Part shown: piece after piece, positions 9,473 to 20,985 of the stretch
How positions within the stretch are numbered: the first letter of the stretch is position 1
How the letters are laid out: each line of letters opens with the position of its first letter
The notes under the pieces: generated by a model
Told to the model about the DNA's origin: nothing
Seen by the model: the letters and a program-made list of their open reading frames with translations, nothing else
Databases searched by the model: none
Assembly (NCBI GenBank): GCA_025558095.1
Contig: JAIVFI010000043.1
Location: 372,001-436,000, forward strand
Reading direction: 5' to 3'
DNA from: Hyaloraphidium curvatum
Lineage: Eukaryota; Monoblepharomycota; Hyaloraphidiomycetes; Hyaloraphidiales; Hyaloraphidiaceae
DNA: 64,000 nucleotides
Made by a program: the position numbers and the translations under genes

Positions 9473-12400
9473 ATGCGCTGTTGTGCGGAGCTTTCCACGG
9501 ACGACAAGGGCGGCCGGCGCCCGCGCGGGCGCGGCACGCGGATCCTCCTCGCGGCGCTCGCCGTCTGCGCGGCAGCGGCGCCGTTCCTCCTCGCGGGCGC
9601 CGACGCGTACGCGATCCCGGTGCACCCGCTGCGCGGCCGTGCCGAGCGCCGCGGCCTGACGGCGCCCGCGCGGCCGGGCCCGGGCACCGCGCCGCCAACA
9701 ATCATCGGCGGCGGCCCGGCCTCCAACGCCCAGGCCTACCCGTTCCTCGGCATTCTCATGATGGAGCCCTACGGTGCGCCCTCCTGTCCCCGCACTATTG
9801 CCGCACTTGCTGACCTGGCGGCCCTCCCCATCCTCCGCTGTTAACCGGCCGACCTACCCGCACCCAGGCTTCAGATGTGGGGCCACCATGATCGGCCCCC
9901 TGACCGCCATGACCGCAGCCCACTGCGTCACGACGGACAGCTATTACAGCAGCAGCTCCTCGCGCCCCAACGACCCCAAGCGTCCCAAGACGCATTTCCC
10001 CATCGAGTCGCAGCTCTTCAGCCTGCACACGTACCGCTACAACCAGTCCAAGACCGCCGAGGAGGAGGGCGCGATCATCTACAACGTCACGGCCTTCGAG
10101 TACCATCCCGATTACGATCGCACCGGCAACCTCGAGAACGATGTCGCCGTGCTCTTCCTCTCGCTCTTCAACAACTACGGCTCGAACGAGGCCAAATACG
10201 TGGCCCTGAACCGCGAGCCGTCGGAACCCGTGCCGCCGGAGCCGCTGCGCGCCATTGGGTGGGGCGTGTCCGACATCTACGAGTCGTGGTGGGGAGGCGC
10301 CGGTTACTACTATCCCGACGTGAGCCATCCCGGTCTCCTTCCCTTCGTGCCGTCCTGAAGTAGATTTGGACATCCACAGATCCTGCAGCAGGTCGACCTA
10401 CCTGCGGTTGCCAGCGAAACGTGCGAGGACTACTACAATGAACTCTTCAACGACACCTGGGCCATGGATGCCTCGCAGCTATGCGCCGGCGAGCGTGGAA
10501 AGCAGCCCTGCTACGGCGACAGCGGAAGCGCTCTCCTCCGAGACCTCGGCGGCGGCGAATGGGAGCAGGTCGGCATCACCAGCTTCGGCATGCTCGGGTG
10601 CAAAGACCCCGCCTCGCCCTACAGCTTTTTCTCGCGCGTCTCGGCGGTCCTGCCCTTTGTCGAGACCTGGCTGTCGTTCCAGAACGGGTCGATGACCCGG
10701 ACGACCACCCCGACGGCGACGACCACGGCGTCGGTGACGAGGACTACCATGACCTGGGTTGGTAAATTGCTAGCCCAACCCGGCTGCCGGCCACTAACGC
10801 TCGCTCTCCGCAGGCGACTCCGACCATCGAGTACGGCAGGGTCCGCGTTTGCAGCAACAAGTATGAGCAGATCCCGCACGTCGACTCCCTGGTCCAGTCG
10901 ATTGACGTGGTCGGGCTGGGACCAGTCGGGGACGTCGACATTGAGCTGTTCATCGAGCATCCCTACCCGCAAACGCTCCAGGCGGAGGTGTCCTCGGTGA
11001 ACGGCGACGGAGTCTACGCCTACACCTTGCTCTTTTCCGGCCCTGGCTGCGATGACGGGGGCTTCGCGGGGCAGCCCATCACGTTCGACGACTCGGCCGG
11101 GTACATATTGGGCGAGGTCGACTGCAACGGCACTCGCTACAGGCCATGGAGCGGCATAAACGAGGAGTTCCGCAGCATCGGACGCCTGGACGATCCCAAC
11201 GGGCAGTGGAACCTCTCGGTGGTCGACATGGCGGGCCTGGACTATGGCTCGGTCGGGCAGTGGTGCCTCAACTTCCTCCCGCGCTCGGCCATGACGAGCA
11301 CGACCTTCATCCCCACGCCTACGTGCGAGCCCGTGACCGTGACCGAGACGACAACCGTCGGGGCGGCGCCGACGCCCGGCTGCGGGAGCGGCGTTGGTTA
11401 CTCGAACAACCTCGTCCACCGCTGGGTCTACGACGCTAGCCGCTCGACGACCACCTTCCCGGACTGTGTGGGCACGGCCGACACCACGGTGACGGACCCG
11501 TCCAAGGTCGCCTTTCCGCAGGAGATCATCAACGGCACCCTTCACCAACCCATGGAGGTCAATGGCACGCGCGACGGCCTGATCGCCCCGGCCGAAGTCG
11601 GCGCCATCGGGACCACGGACTTTACCATCACCATGTGGACCAAGATGCGCCTCGACTTCCCGTGGAACGGGACGGATGAGAGCTGGCAACGCTGGGAACT
11701 CTTCTGCAACCGCGGGGCCGACGACGGCGGGCCGTATGTCTGCTCGAGGGTGCGCAACTACGACAACACCGTCTCGCTCGAGATCGCCAACGGGGGCCAC
11801 GGCATCGGGGTGGTCGCGCAGAGCACGGACCAGCTACCCTTCCTGGACAACGAGTGGCACTTCCTCGCCCTGGTCCGCAAGGGCGCCGACGTGTCGATCT
11901 TTGTCGACGGCCTTCCCGTGGCGACCGAGACCGAGGTGCACGGGCACACCATCGACCTGCCGGCCAGCACGCTGCCCGTGGGCATCGGCTACTCGCCATA
12001 CTGGGGCGACTGGCCCGTGGGCCCCTTCCGTTTCAAGGGGCGGATGGACGACGTGCGGGTGTACTACGAGGCCCTCGACACGAGCGCGCAGGGGGCGATC
12101 ATGGATGCGTGGCGCGCTGCCGGCCCTTGGGTGGTCACGACTGTGACTTCCACGGCAATTTCCACCACAACGGCGACGGTGCCGACCACCCTCACCTCCG
12201 TTTCGACTACGACTGCTGTTTCCACTTCGACGGATGTTTCAACGACGACGTTTGTTTCCACTCTCACCACGACCTCCGTTTCTACGTCGACGCAGCTTTC
12301 CACGACAACGGAGCGCTCGACCGTGACGAGCACGAGCAGCATCACTTTGCCCCCCGTCACCGAAACGCAGACGCAGTGGTCGACGACCACACTCACCGTA

Positions 12401-12691
12401 GCGCAGCCAACCACGATCATCAACTACGTGCCGACGACCGTGACCTCCGTGAGCACCTCGGTGACCACGAGCATGGTTCCGACCACCACGACCTTCGTCT
12501 CGACGGCCGTGAGCTGGAAGACCAAGACGACCATCGTCAAGGCCTGCACCAAGACGCAGTTCCGCACGACCACCCAGAAGGTGTCGGTTACGACCACGAA
12601 GAGGATCCTCTCTACCGTCACCAAGACGATCCGCACTACCGCGACGAAGACGATCCGCACCACGGTGACGAAGGCGGTCAAGCGGAAGTGA
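9473..12691 (+). CDS. Secreted trypsin-like (S1) protease with P-domain-like and LamG-like modules and Thr/Lys tail
   Basis: Exons 9473-9773, 9868-10319, 10380-10757 and 10814-12691 (1002 aa). The N-terminus is basic then hydrophobic (about residues 22-45), a signal peptide or anchor. The S1 domain starts at IIGGGPAS; the catalytic triad is His119 (TAAHC), Asp192 (ENDVAVLFL) and Ser299 (CYGDSGSALL). A module ending GQWNLSVVDMAGLDYGSVG resembles the proprotein-convertase P domain. A LamG/concanavalin-like module follows (FTITMWTKM; WHFLALVRKGADVSIFVDG; FKGRMDDVRVYYEALD). The last 190 residues are a Thr/Ser-rich stalk ending in repeated TKTIRTT units and KRK. The third intron uses the donor GTTGGT, the only choice that keeps frame with the CGCAG acceptor. 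Likely an extracellular or wall-associated endopeptidase; substrate unknown. Confidence 0.88.
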
Positions 12692-12873
12692 TGGGTGCCT
12701 TGGCTCCGGACAGTCGTCGGCCCGATACCCTCGACATGTAAATATGTTGTCTGTCTCTGATGTATGTGGACTGGAAATGGAAAGCTGCTGATGATCATGG
12801 AAGGAGATTCGGAAAGTCGGGGATCCGCGTCACGAGGTGACGCGTTTTCGCATTGCCGCGGTCCGTAATACAA

Positions 12874-14360
12874 TCAGGCAACCTTAACCATCATTTTTCC
12901 CTTGTTTTTGCCTTCGAAGAGCTGATAGAAATAGTCAGCATCGGGTGGCAGGCCGCCGCGAGCGCGCCCACCTCCTTGAGCCACTTGCCAGCGTTCTCGA
13001 GACCCGGGCGGACGTCGTTCTCGATCCTCAGCTTGCCCGACAGCTTCATCTCGATCATCTGCTTCATCATGGGGCCGAACTCTGCGGCGTAGTCCGTGAA
13101 AATGAAGCCCTGTCCGAACCGTTAGAAATGAAAAGGCAAAAGGGGCGTGGCGCTGACCTCCATCCGGCACCGCTTGATGACCAGGGACATGTAGTTCGAA
13201 GGTCCCTTCGGGGCTGCACTGTCGTCTGCCGTGCCAACGTTGTCAACGGATGTTCTCCGACGGACCAGAGGCAACCAACATTGCGAAATGCCGCCGCAGA
13301 GGACGACCCGGCCGTTCAGGTTCATGAGGTCGAGCGCGAGCTCCAGCGTCCGGCCGCCGACTGTTCAATGTTGTCCGTGAGTGCCGGATTATGGCCGCTG
13401 GTGCGGCGTCCTACCGTTGTCGTAGTATTCCTCGATGCCTTTGGGGCACGCCGCCTTGAGCTTGGCCTCGAACTCGGGGTCCTTGTCTGGGCGTCCAATA
13501 AGCTGTGCTTCGAAATTCGAGGTCGATGGCACCCACAGTCAATGCATTCATCGAATCCGAGGGTCTCCTTGACGAACTTGCACTTCTCCGGTCCGCCGGC
13601 AGTCCCGACGACGCGGCACCCGAGCGCGTGCTTGTAGATCTGCCCGGCGAACGAGCCGGTCGATCCTGCAGCGCCCGAGACGAGCACAGTCGCGCCGGGC
13701 TCGAACTTGGCCTTGCCGATCTTGTAGATGCCGACCTGGAGGGCGGATCAGCGGCACCCAGGCGGGAGACCGTCAGACGGTACCATCGCGGTGAGACCGG
13801 TGAGCTGCATCGAAATCTGGTCCGCGGGAGTGATCCCCTCGGGTAGGCTGGAAGGAACAAGTTACAAGGACGAAGATGTATCGAAACGGGCAAGACCGAC
13901 TTCAGCTTGGTAGGACCCATGGGCTGGCTGTCGTTGACGAGCGCGTACTCCTGCCTGCGCAACGTCAGCTCAATCTAAAAGCTCAATCGCAAGTGCCCAC
14001 CATCCGATGAAGGCCTGGACCAGGTCGCCGACCTTCAGCTTCTCCGACTGGCTTTCGACAACCTCGCCGACCGTGCCGCCCCGCATGACGTCGCCGAGCG
14101 GCACCTTGGGCAGGTACGTGTCCTGTGGTACCCTCCCCAATGAGCGTCTTTCGCGCGCAAAGGAGGCGGGAAGAGCCCACGTAGGTCATCCAGCCCCTCA
14201 TCGTCGGGTCCAGCGACAGGTAGAGCGTCTTGACGACGACGTCGCCCGGCTTGGAGCACTTCGGGATCGGCGACTCCTTGAGCTCAAAGAGCTTTTCGGG
14301 CGCGAGCGGCCCGGGCTCGGGACGCGAGACGAGGATCATCTGGCGGTTGACGGTGGCCAT
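12874..14360 (-). CDS. NADP-dependent zinc-free MDR oxidoreductase (PTGR/alkenal reductase type)
   Basis: Ten exons (minus): 14360-14181, 14122-14001, 13954-13901, 13847-13784, 13735-13537, 13486-13415, 13360-13280, 13225-13158, 13109-12972 and 12921-12874; 341 aa, the usual family length. All nine introns are 46-58 nt and every phase matches. Motifs: SLDPTMRGWM, GDVMRGGTVGEVVES, TGLTAM at the domain junction, the nucleotide-binding VLVSGAAGSTGSFAGQI, GRVVLCGGIS and MIKR-like VIKRCRME. No zinc-ligand cysteines are present, as in prostaglandin reductase/leukotriene B4 dehydrogenase relatives, which reduce the C=C bond of alpha,beta-unsaturated aldehydes and ketones with NADPH in the cytosol. 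The physiological substrate cannot be told. It converges with the protease gene 182 bp away. Confidence 0.93.
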
Positions 14361-14816
14361 CGTTGGCGTGTCGGGTTGGGAGAGTCGGAGCGGGCGTGGC
14401 GGGAGCGCGGCGCGGGCGGAAGACGCGGGAATCGACTCGTGCGAAGCGAGAAAACGGGGGTGGAGCGCGATGGAGTGCGATTCGGTTGTCTCCCGGAAAG
14501 AGCCGCACGCCGATCTGTTTGGCGACTCGGGGCGGGGGGAGGAGGTTTTGCCGACCGATCCCAAACTCCCTCCGCACCCTCGCAGTCGTCGACTGCATGT
14601 AATCCTAACGGAAAACAAACAGACAAGCAGGAGCAGAGCAGAATGCTCACGGCTCCCCTGCCGTCTACCGAGCCGATCCAGCTCGCGACAGCATGCCCGC
14701 ATGGAAAGAACACACAAGATGTGAAGCATAGGTCCACTAGTCCAGCCGAAGACGCTGGGCTGCACTTCAGCTGGGGCAGTCCACGTCCGCGATCAAGAGT
14801 CGGCGCTAGCTCCAGT
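14361..14816 (-). other. Intergenic, 456 bp
   Basis: This separates the start of the MDR gene from the 3' end of the F-box gene and presumably holds the MDR promoter. No gene, repeat or clear motif was recognised. Confidence 0.5.
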
Positions 14817-15367
14817 TCAGCACCTCCACACCACGTCATCCGATCCCGCGACCGCTCCCATCTTCCGCCACGCTTCGATCTCCTCGAGACATGCGCGTGC
14901 TCGCTCCGGCGCCCACGAGCCGGGATCCTCGAACCTCAGCTGTCGGATAGCTACCCGCACGGGGGTCGGCTTTAGACACTGTAGCTCAGCCGGAGCAAAC
15001 CAGGACCGAGCAGGCCAAGCAGCCGCCTTGCTTGCGCTAGGACCACATTCCCAAATGGCCGCTGCACGGCCGGTTCCGACAAGACGAGGTCCAAATCACT
15101 GACGTGGTTCAGCGCCCCCGCGCGTTCCAAAGCGTCTATGGTCTCCCCCGCGCGATACGGTTCGACCCAGGCGAGCGAAAAACGCGCGTATAGCACCGGC
15201 ATCAGACACTCGCGCATGGTGCGGCACGTGAGGGACAGCTCAAGGAGGGTCCGCGATCCGGGTTGGAGGAACGAGGCGACGGCGAGGAGGACCTCGGGCG
15301 GGAGGGCCAGGCCGGGTTCATCGGCAGAGGATGGTTCGGGGGCAGCATGACTTCCGACCGATTCCAT
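14817..15367 (-). CDS. Small F-box protein
   Basis: Exons 15367-15001 and 14950-14817 (166 aa), joined by a 50-nt intron (GTTTGC...GGTAG). An F-box lies at about residues 21-65: LALPPEVLLAVASFLQ followed by LLELSLTCRTMRECL and VLYARFSL. The C-terminal exon reads AIRQLRFEDPGSWAPE with a helical end. F-box proteins link substrates to SCF ubiquitin ligases through Skp1; there is no obvious substrate domain (no LRR or WD repeats) in this short protein, so it may be a reduced member of a large family. Without the intron the frame stops at 14972, and the spliced model is preferred because the second exon reads as ordinary protein. It shares a 206-bp divergent promoter region with the hydratase gene. 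Confidence 0.75.
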
Positions 15368-15573
15368 GTCGTTTCGCCGGTTCCCGGGGTTTGTGACGGA
15401 CGCGTCCTCGGGCGCGCGTGGGCGAGGGCGCGGGTGACAAGTCGGCCCGGGCCACTTCCGAAGCGTCCCAAACACACCCTCGCCGAGCCTCCGGAAAGAA
15501 AGTGCGTGCTCTCCGGCATGTCTCCGTCTCCCCGAACGCGCGCTGACCGGCTTCCTTCCGTCCAGACGCCGAG

Positions 15574-16826
15574 ATGCCCCCCGTCGACCTCTCCAAGCTC
15601 CCCGTCTCCCGCTCGCCCTTCCAGTACACCCGCCGCGACGTCATCCTCTACGCCGTCGCCGAGGGCGCGTCGTGGGACGACCACAAATTCGTCTGGCAAG
15701 TGGCACCTCGGGCTTCGCGCGCTCGACGCGGTCTGACTTTTCGCCCTCGCGCTTTCCCTCTCCCCTCTCTCCCCTTCCTCCCGCAGGGAGCGCCACCCGG
15801 AGTTTGAGACGCTTCCAACTTATCCGACGGTGTTGGGACAGAAGGGGGATGGTTTCGAGCTCCGCAAGGTGGGCCGAACCCCCCCGTCCCCTCTCCGCTC
15901 CTCTGACTCCGGTCCAAGTGGGAGGACATGTCCCGCGGCGGCTTCAACATCCCCGGGGTCAAGCTCGACCCCCAGCTCTTCCTCGACGGCGGCCGCACGA
16001 TCGAGTGGCTCGCCCCGATCCCGACCTCGGGCAAGGGCGAGATCGTCGGGCAGACCACGGGTGTCTACGATGTGGGGCAGGCCGCGGTGATCGAGACCAC
16101 GAGCACGGTCATTGTGGACGGCGTCGAGGTGTGCAAGATCATCGGGCAGCTCTTTGGTGGGTGCGCTCGGCGTGGTGGTTGTCAGCTCCCTGATCCGCGC
16201 CCAAGCCCGCGGAGGTGGCGGCTTCGGCGGACCCAGGCCCCCCAAGGACCCCAACCCGGTCGAGATCCCCAAGGACAGGTGGGAGAGCGCTGATGCGGTC
16301 ATTATTTTGGCATCTGACTGGCCGGCATTGGCAGGGCCCCTGATGCCATCCAGGAGATCCCGATCCCGCTCAACCAGACCCTCATCTACCGCCTCTCGGG
16401 CGACACCATGCCTCAGGTGCGTGTCCTCTCGTCGTGCCTGTGCCCCCTCGATCAACCCTGAGCCCCTTTGCCCGGCAGCACGTCGACCTCGAGCTCGCCA
16501 AGCGGATGAACTGGCCCCGTCCCATCGTCATGGGCCTCGGCACCTACGGCATGACCGCCCGCGCGGTGCTCAGGCACTTTGCCGCCAACCAGCAGACCCG
16601 CATGCAGAAGATGAGCGGGCGGTTCGCCGCCGTCGTTTACCCCGGCGAGACGCTCTACGTCGAGATGTGGAAGGTGCGCGAGGACGCCGACACGGTGACC
16701 GTGGCGTACCAGAGCCGCGTCAAGGAGCGCAAGGGGCCCGACGGGAAGGACCTGGTGGTGATGAGCCAGGGTTCGGCGGTGTGCAGGAAGAAGGGGCTCA
16801 AGGACACCGTGCCGGCCAAGCTCTGA
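15574..16826 (+). CDS. MaoC-type (R)-specific enoyl-CoA hydratase 2-like protein
   Basis: Six exons: 15574-15699, 15791-15868, 15919-16156, 16215-16278, 16335-16416 and 16479-16826; 311 aa, the usual length for the double hot-dog hydratase of peroxisomal type 2 enzymes. Motifs: SPFQYTRRDVILYAVAEGAS at the start, PTYPTVLG, and the hydratase-2 signature YRLSGDTMPQHVDLELAK with the catalytic Asp (about 191) and His (about 196). The usual Asn after Asp is Met here. The protein then reads PRPIVMGLGTYGMTARAVL. Reaction: hydration of trans-2-enoyl-CoA to 3-hydroxyacyl-CoA. The end PAKL could act as a weak peroxisomal PTS1-like signal (inference). The acyl-CoA dehydrogenase gene downstream supplies the preceding step. 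Confidence 0.88.
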
Positions 16827-16965
16827 GGTCAACCTGTCAAAGGCCGCACCGGCAGCGAGCTGTAGCTTCAGCAGCAATAAGAAAATTCTCTCCAGAAAGT
16901 TGTTCGTACGTTCGCGACGGCATGCACGCAACGGCCCGACTCCCCGCCGCCTCGACCTAAAAACA

Positions 16966-18060
16966 ATGTCCCCCGAAGTCCTCTCGCCCGAGCTCTCCGC
17001 GCTCCGCACCAAGGCCGGCGAGCTCGCCTCGCTGATCGCCAAGCTGCGGGACGATGCCGCGCTCAGCGACGCGCAGCGCCTCGCGGCCACCCGCGACGCG
17101 TCCAAGGCCGCGGGCATCTTCCCGCTGATGCGCGGCGGCACCGCGCTCCAAATCGTCGTCGCCCGCGAGGAGTTGGCGCGTCAAGGCGTCGGCCACGCGG
17201 CGGGCATCTTCGGCCCCGACGAGGGGATGCTGCGCGGCGCCGCCGAGCCGCTGCGGTCGACGCACCTGAACCCCATGCTGGACGGCCTCAAGAGGGGCAG
17301 CCTGGGCATCACCGAGCCAAAGGGCATGCCGCGGCCGACGTACGCCACGATCGACGGCGATCACTTCGTCGTCACGGGCAAGAAGAGCTACATCACGGGC
17401 GGGCAGGAGGCAGACTTCGTCGTCGCCCTGGTCGAGGTCGAGGGGCAAGGGCCGGCCATGATCGCCATCGATCTCGACTCGCCCGGCGTCTCGGTCGAGC
17501 GCCGCTTCGAGTCCATCGACGGCTCGAGGCACGCCGCCTTCTCCTTCACCAACGTGCGCGTGCCCCTGGCCAACCGCGTCGGGCGCGCCGGCGAGGGCCG
17601 CTCCCAGGCCCTGCAGCGCATCAGCGCCGTCCGCCGCGCCGTCTCGGCCGACTGCGTAGGCACCATGATCCACCTGATCGACCTCGTCGCGGCCGACCTG
17701 AAGCGCCCGCGGCGGGGCGGGCCGCTGGCCAAGAGCGAGCGCGCGCGGCTGCGGTTCGGCGAGATGCGCGTGCTGGCCTACGCCGCGAGGTCGATGCTGT
17801 ACCGCACCGCGGTGCTGGCAGACGCCGGGGAGGACGCGGTCAACGAGACGATCGCGACCAAGGTGTTCTGCACCGAGGCCGCGGGCAAGGTGGCCGACAT
17901 GGCGATGCAGATGGTCGGGGGCGACGCGACGGTGGTTGGACACCCGGTGGAGAAGGCGGCGCGGGCGGTGCGGGTGCTGAGGTTGGCCGAGGGGGAGACG
18001 GACACGCTGCGGGTCAACCTCGCACGCGGGTTCCTGGACCTCAACAAGGGTAGGCTTTGA
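16966..18060 (+). CDS. Acyl-CoA dehydrogenase family flavoprotein
   Basis: Single exon, 364 aa, near the 380-400 aa of the family and slightly short at the N-terminus. Recognisable elements are SLGITEPKGMPRPTYA (substrate/FAD region), FVVTGKKSYITGG, a middle beta domain, HAAFSFTNVRVPLANRVG, then the helical C-terminal domain with AYAARSMLYRTAVLADAG, TKVFCTEAAGKVADMAMQMV and GGDATVVGHPVEK. It should oxidise an acyl-CoA to the 2-enoyl-CoA using FAD; the catalytic Glu position was not established by eye. It starts 139 nt after the hydratase stop, in the same direction, so the two may form a functional pair. No mitochondrial presequence is evident. Confidence 0.88.
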   Translation: MSPEVLSPELSALRTKAGELASLIAKLRDDAALSDAQRLAATRDASKAAGIFPLMRGGTALQIVVAREELARQGVGHAAGIFGPDEGMLRGAAEPLRSTHLNPMLDGLKRGSLGITEPKGMPRPTYATIDGDHFVVTGKKSYITGGQEADFVVALVEVEGQGPAMIAIDLDSPGVSVERRFESIDGSRHAAFSFTNVRVPLANRVGRAGEGRSQALQRISAVRRAVSADCVGTMIHLIDLVAADLKRPRRGGPLAKSERARLRFGEMRVLAYAARSMLYRTAVLADAGEDAVNETIATKVFCTEAAGKVADMAMQMVGGDATVVGHPVEKAARAVRVLRLAEGETDTLRVNLARGFLDLNKGRL

Positions 18061-18250
18061 GTTGGTGGGGGATTGGAATCAGCGATGTAAGTAAGTGCAG
18101 ACAGAAACCGACTCTCCTTGACTTAAAGAACTCGCACTATTAGATTGTTGTAGAGGGGCGAGCAGATCAGTTTGCTTATGTTTTAGGGGATTGTAGCGGG
18201 AGGAGCGTCCCTAATCGCAGGCCCGCCACGCCGCCGCAACGAAGTCCCCC

Positions 18251-20577
18251 ATGTCGAAGTTCGAGCAGTTTTTCGAAGCCGAGCTCGTCCCCGAATGGCG
18301 CTCGCAGTACGTGGACCTTGCGCGCCTCCGCGCGGGCGTCGAGGGCCTCGAGGCGGCGCTGCCCCGGCAGGGACGCGGCATGCTGCGTGAGCCCCACGCG
18401 GCGCTCCTCGCGGCGCTCGACGCGGAGCTGGCAAAGGCCCAGGAGTTCTACGCCGCGCGTGAGGCGGAGGCGGTGAGGCGGTGGGAATCTCTGAGGGCGC
18501 AGACCAGGCTCGTGGAGGACCTGGACCGCGAGCTCCGGGGCGGTGTTGTCCTGCCGGACGCCGCCCTCGGCCCGGACGGGGCGCCGCATGTGGCTGAGGA
18601 TGCCAAACGGACAGGTTCTGCCCCGCGGCAGGTTTTTCCATCCTCTCAAAGGGCTACTACGGAACCGAACGACGTCTCTAAGGCCTGGAAGGCGCTCACG
18701 CGTTACACACTGGAGTTCTACCGCTACCTCGTTCTCGTTCGGAACTTCCAGACGCTAAACCGTGGAGCGCTGGAGGGCTTTGCTGCCAGGATCGACGAGG
18801 TGATGGAGGCGGCAGCCGGCAAGACAAACAAGCATGCGGCCCTGAGCTTGGCGACGCTCCGTAGATCTCTAAGCCTGAAGAGTATCGCAATCGGGGATGG
18901 GATGGCATTGGACACCGAAGCTGGGAAAAGGTGGTTCAGAGGAAAAGCGGACTCGAGCTCCTTGGCCTCGAGCGACTCCATCGTCGAACTCATGGCTTCG
19001 ACCGAGGAATTCTACGTGGAGCTCTGCACGCATCCGCCCTACCCGGGTCAGCCAAAGCTCCCTACCCCCTCGGAGCGCCGTGCTCTGCTCCGCGAGCTGC
19101 ACCTGCCCCGTCAGCACATCGCCGTCGCGGCGCACTTCAAGACCGAGCTCGGGACGACCTACCGCAGCGGGCTGCTCCTGGGCCTCGCGCTGCCAGCCTA
19201 CGCCGCAGCCATCTTCTCCGTGGTCCTCGCCTCCATCCGCGAGCCCGACATCCCCTACAACACGCGGGTGCTAGTCCAGATCCACGGAGGCTTCTTCATC
19301 CCGTGCCTTCTGATCTACGCCTTCGGGGTCAACGCGATCGGCTACACGCGGGCGCAGATCAACTACGCCTTCGTTCTGGACCTCGACCCGCGCAACCACC
19401 TGGCCCCCCATCAGATCCAGGAGCTCGCCCTCTGGGGCATCCTGCTGACGGGTTACTCGCTCTTCCTCTCTGTCGGGTACAACTTCCTCCCCTTCATCCC
19501 CAGCACCCTCTACCCGGCCATCCTCGCGTGCCTCCTCTCCGCCATGGCCTTCTGGCCCTTCGACCACCTCTACCGCTCCGCGCGGTTCTGGGTGCTCCGC
19601 TCACTGCTCCGCATCTGCACACTAAGCAAGCTCGGCACCCTGTCCGTGCCCTTCTGCGACACCTTCGTCGCCTCGGCGCTCACCAGCGCGACATACAGCT
19701 TCACCGCCATGCAGGCGTTTGTGTGCGCGTACGCCTCGGGGTGGAACGGGATGGCGACGAACTGCGCCATGGGGGCCTCTTACTACGTCGCGCTGCCGAC
19801 GTGCCTACCGCCCTTGTTCCGCATGTCGCAGTGCCTGCTCAAGTTCTGGGACAAGGGACAGCGGAAGGACCTGGTCAACGCGGCAAGGTTCGCTTTCTCG
19901 GTGACGGTGGTCTGGTTCGCGGCGTGGTCCGCGATTTCCGGGCTGCCCGAGGCTCACATCCTGTGGATCGTCGTGGCGGCGGTGTCGGCAGCGTACAGTT
20001 ACTGCTGGGACATATACATGAGTGAGTGATCCGACGCGCTCGCCTACGTGTGGCCCTAGCCGTTGACCACCAACCCGACCAGGCTTTTCATTGCTGAGGA
20101 TCCGCGACCCCAAGGACCCGCACTTCCTCCTCCGGCCGGAGCTCCGTTACTCCCCCCAGGCGGTCTACTACTTCGCCATGGTGTCGAATCTGCTCCTCCG
20201 CGTCTCGTGGATCGTTACGGTTTCGCCCAGCTACTGGGGCATTCTCGTCGACGGCCGCATGCTCGCGCTGGTGTTTGCGCTGCTGGAGGTGGCGAGGCGG
20301 TTCCAGTGGAACTTGTTGGTCGCACGTCGCAGGCATTTGAAGAGGGTTTCGGCGACTTATCGGTGCCATCCGCAGCTTCCGGATCGAAACCGAGCACGTG
20401 GGGAACAGCGAGTCCAACCGGGCCGTGCGGGACGTTCCGCTGCCGTTCCGCATCCTGGAAGCCACGGGCGACGACCGCTCGGAAATGGGAATGGACATGG
20501 CGATCGCGGATCGCGCGGACGGGTGGGCTTTTGCGATGCCGCCGGTGCCTGGGACCGAGACCAGCACAGGGGTATAA
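18251..20577 (+). CDS. SPX-EXS domain phosphate transporter/signalling protein (XPR1/SYG1 type)
   Basis: Exons 18251-20021, 20083-20314 and 20376-20577 (734 aa). The N-terminal SPX domain (about 1-200) starts MSKFEQFFEAELVPEWRSQY and holds the helical TRYTLEFYRYLVLVRNFQTLN segment; SPX domains sense inositol pyrophosphates. After a linker, TYRSGLLLGLALPAY opens a series of membrane spans, and the EXS domain includes CYASGWNG-like AYASGWNGMATNC, AAVSAAYSYCWDIYM and RYSPQAVYYFAMVSNLLLR. The second intron (donor GTTGGT) rebuilds RRFQWNFFRIETEHVGNS, the hallmark EXS end; reading through gives a poor frame. Likely exports phosphate or signals phosphate status at the plasma membrane or Golgi. Confidence 0.92.
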
Positions 20578-20985
20578 GGGTGTAAACCGTGCTGTGTTAA
20601 CGTGCTTGAAAAGATTCGCCAAAGACCATGGCTGCCTTACAGAGCCCGAACACGCTGCCTCGCGCGAGATCGAAGAATGGCAGTCAGGGTTCATGCGGTC
20701 ACTCCTGCGTGCGTGCGCTGAAACAGTGCACCCCAAGGGCAGACAGGGTTCATGTATGCCTCGAGCGCCACCTTCCAGCGGATGGCATCCTTTCCGTGCT
20801 AGGTTGGACCGAAGCCCCATCGGGGACGCAGAGGAATCCTTGTGTGTAGTTGAGGTGATGCATCCGGTGATGTACGGTTCCGCGGCGCACGGTCCGTACC
20901 CTCCGCCGCCCCCAGTCTGAAGAACTGCAATTGGTGGCTCTACCCGCCCGCCTCCGCAAAGGGCATCCGGTCGCCCGGCCGCGCG
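20578..20985 (+). other. 408 bp between genes, possibly with an upstream exon
   Basis: The last part (about 20921-20985) reads NCNWWLYPPASAKGIRSPG in the frame of the next gene, so at least one upstream exon of that gene probably lies here after a CCCCCAG acceptor near 20919. No start codon could be assigned. The rest shows nothing recognisable. Confidence 0.4.

Noticed and set aside
14972-15475. F-box gene as a single exon starting at 15475 and stopping at 14972
   Set aside because: The 50-nt intron model adds a sensible C-terminal exon; the longer N-terminus is Pro/Arg-rich and before the better start.
20063-20920. Long plus-strand frame across the end of the XPR1-like gene
   Set aside because: Its first half overlaps coding exons in another frame and it shows no conserved motif.
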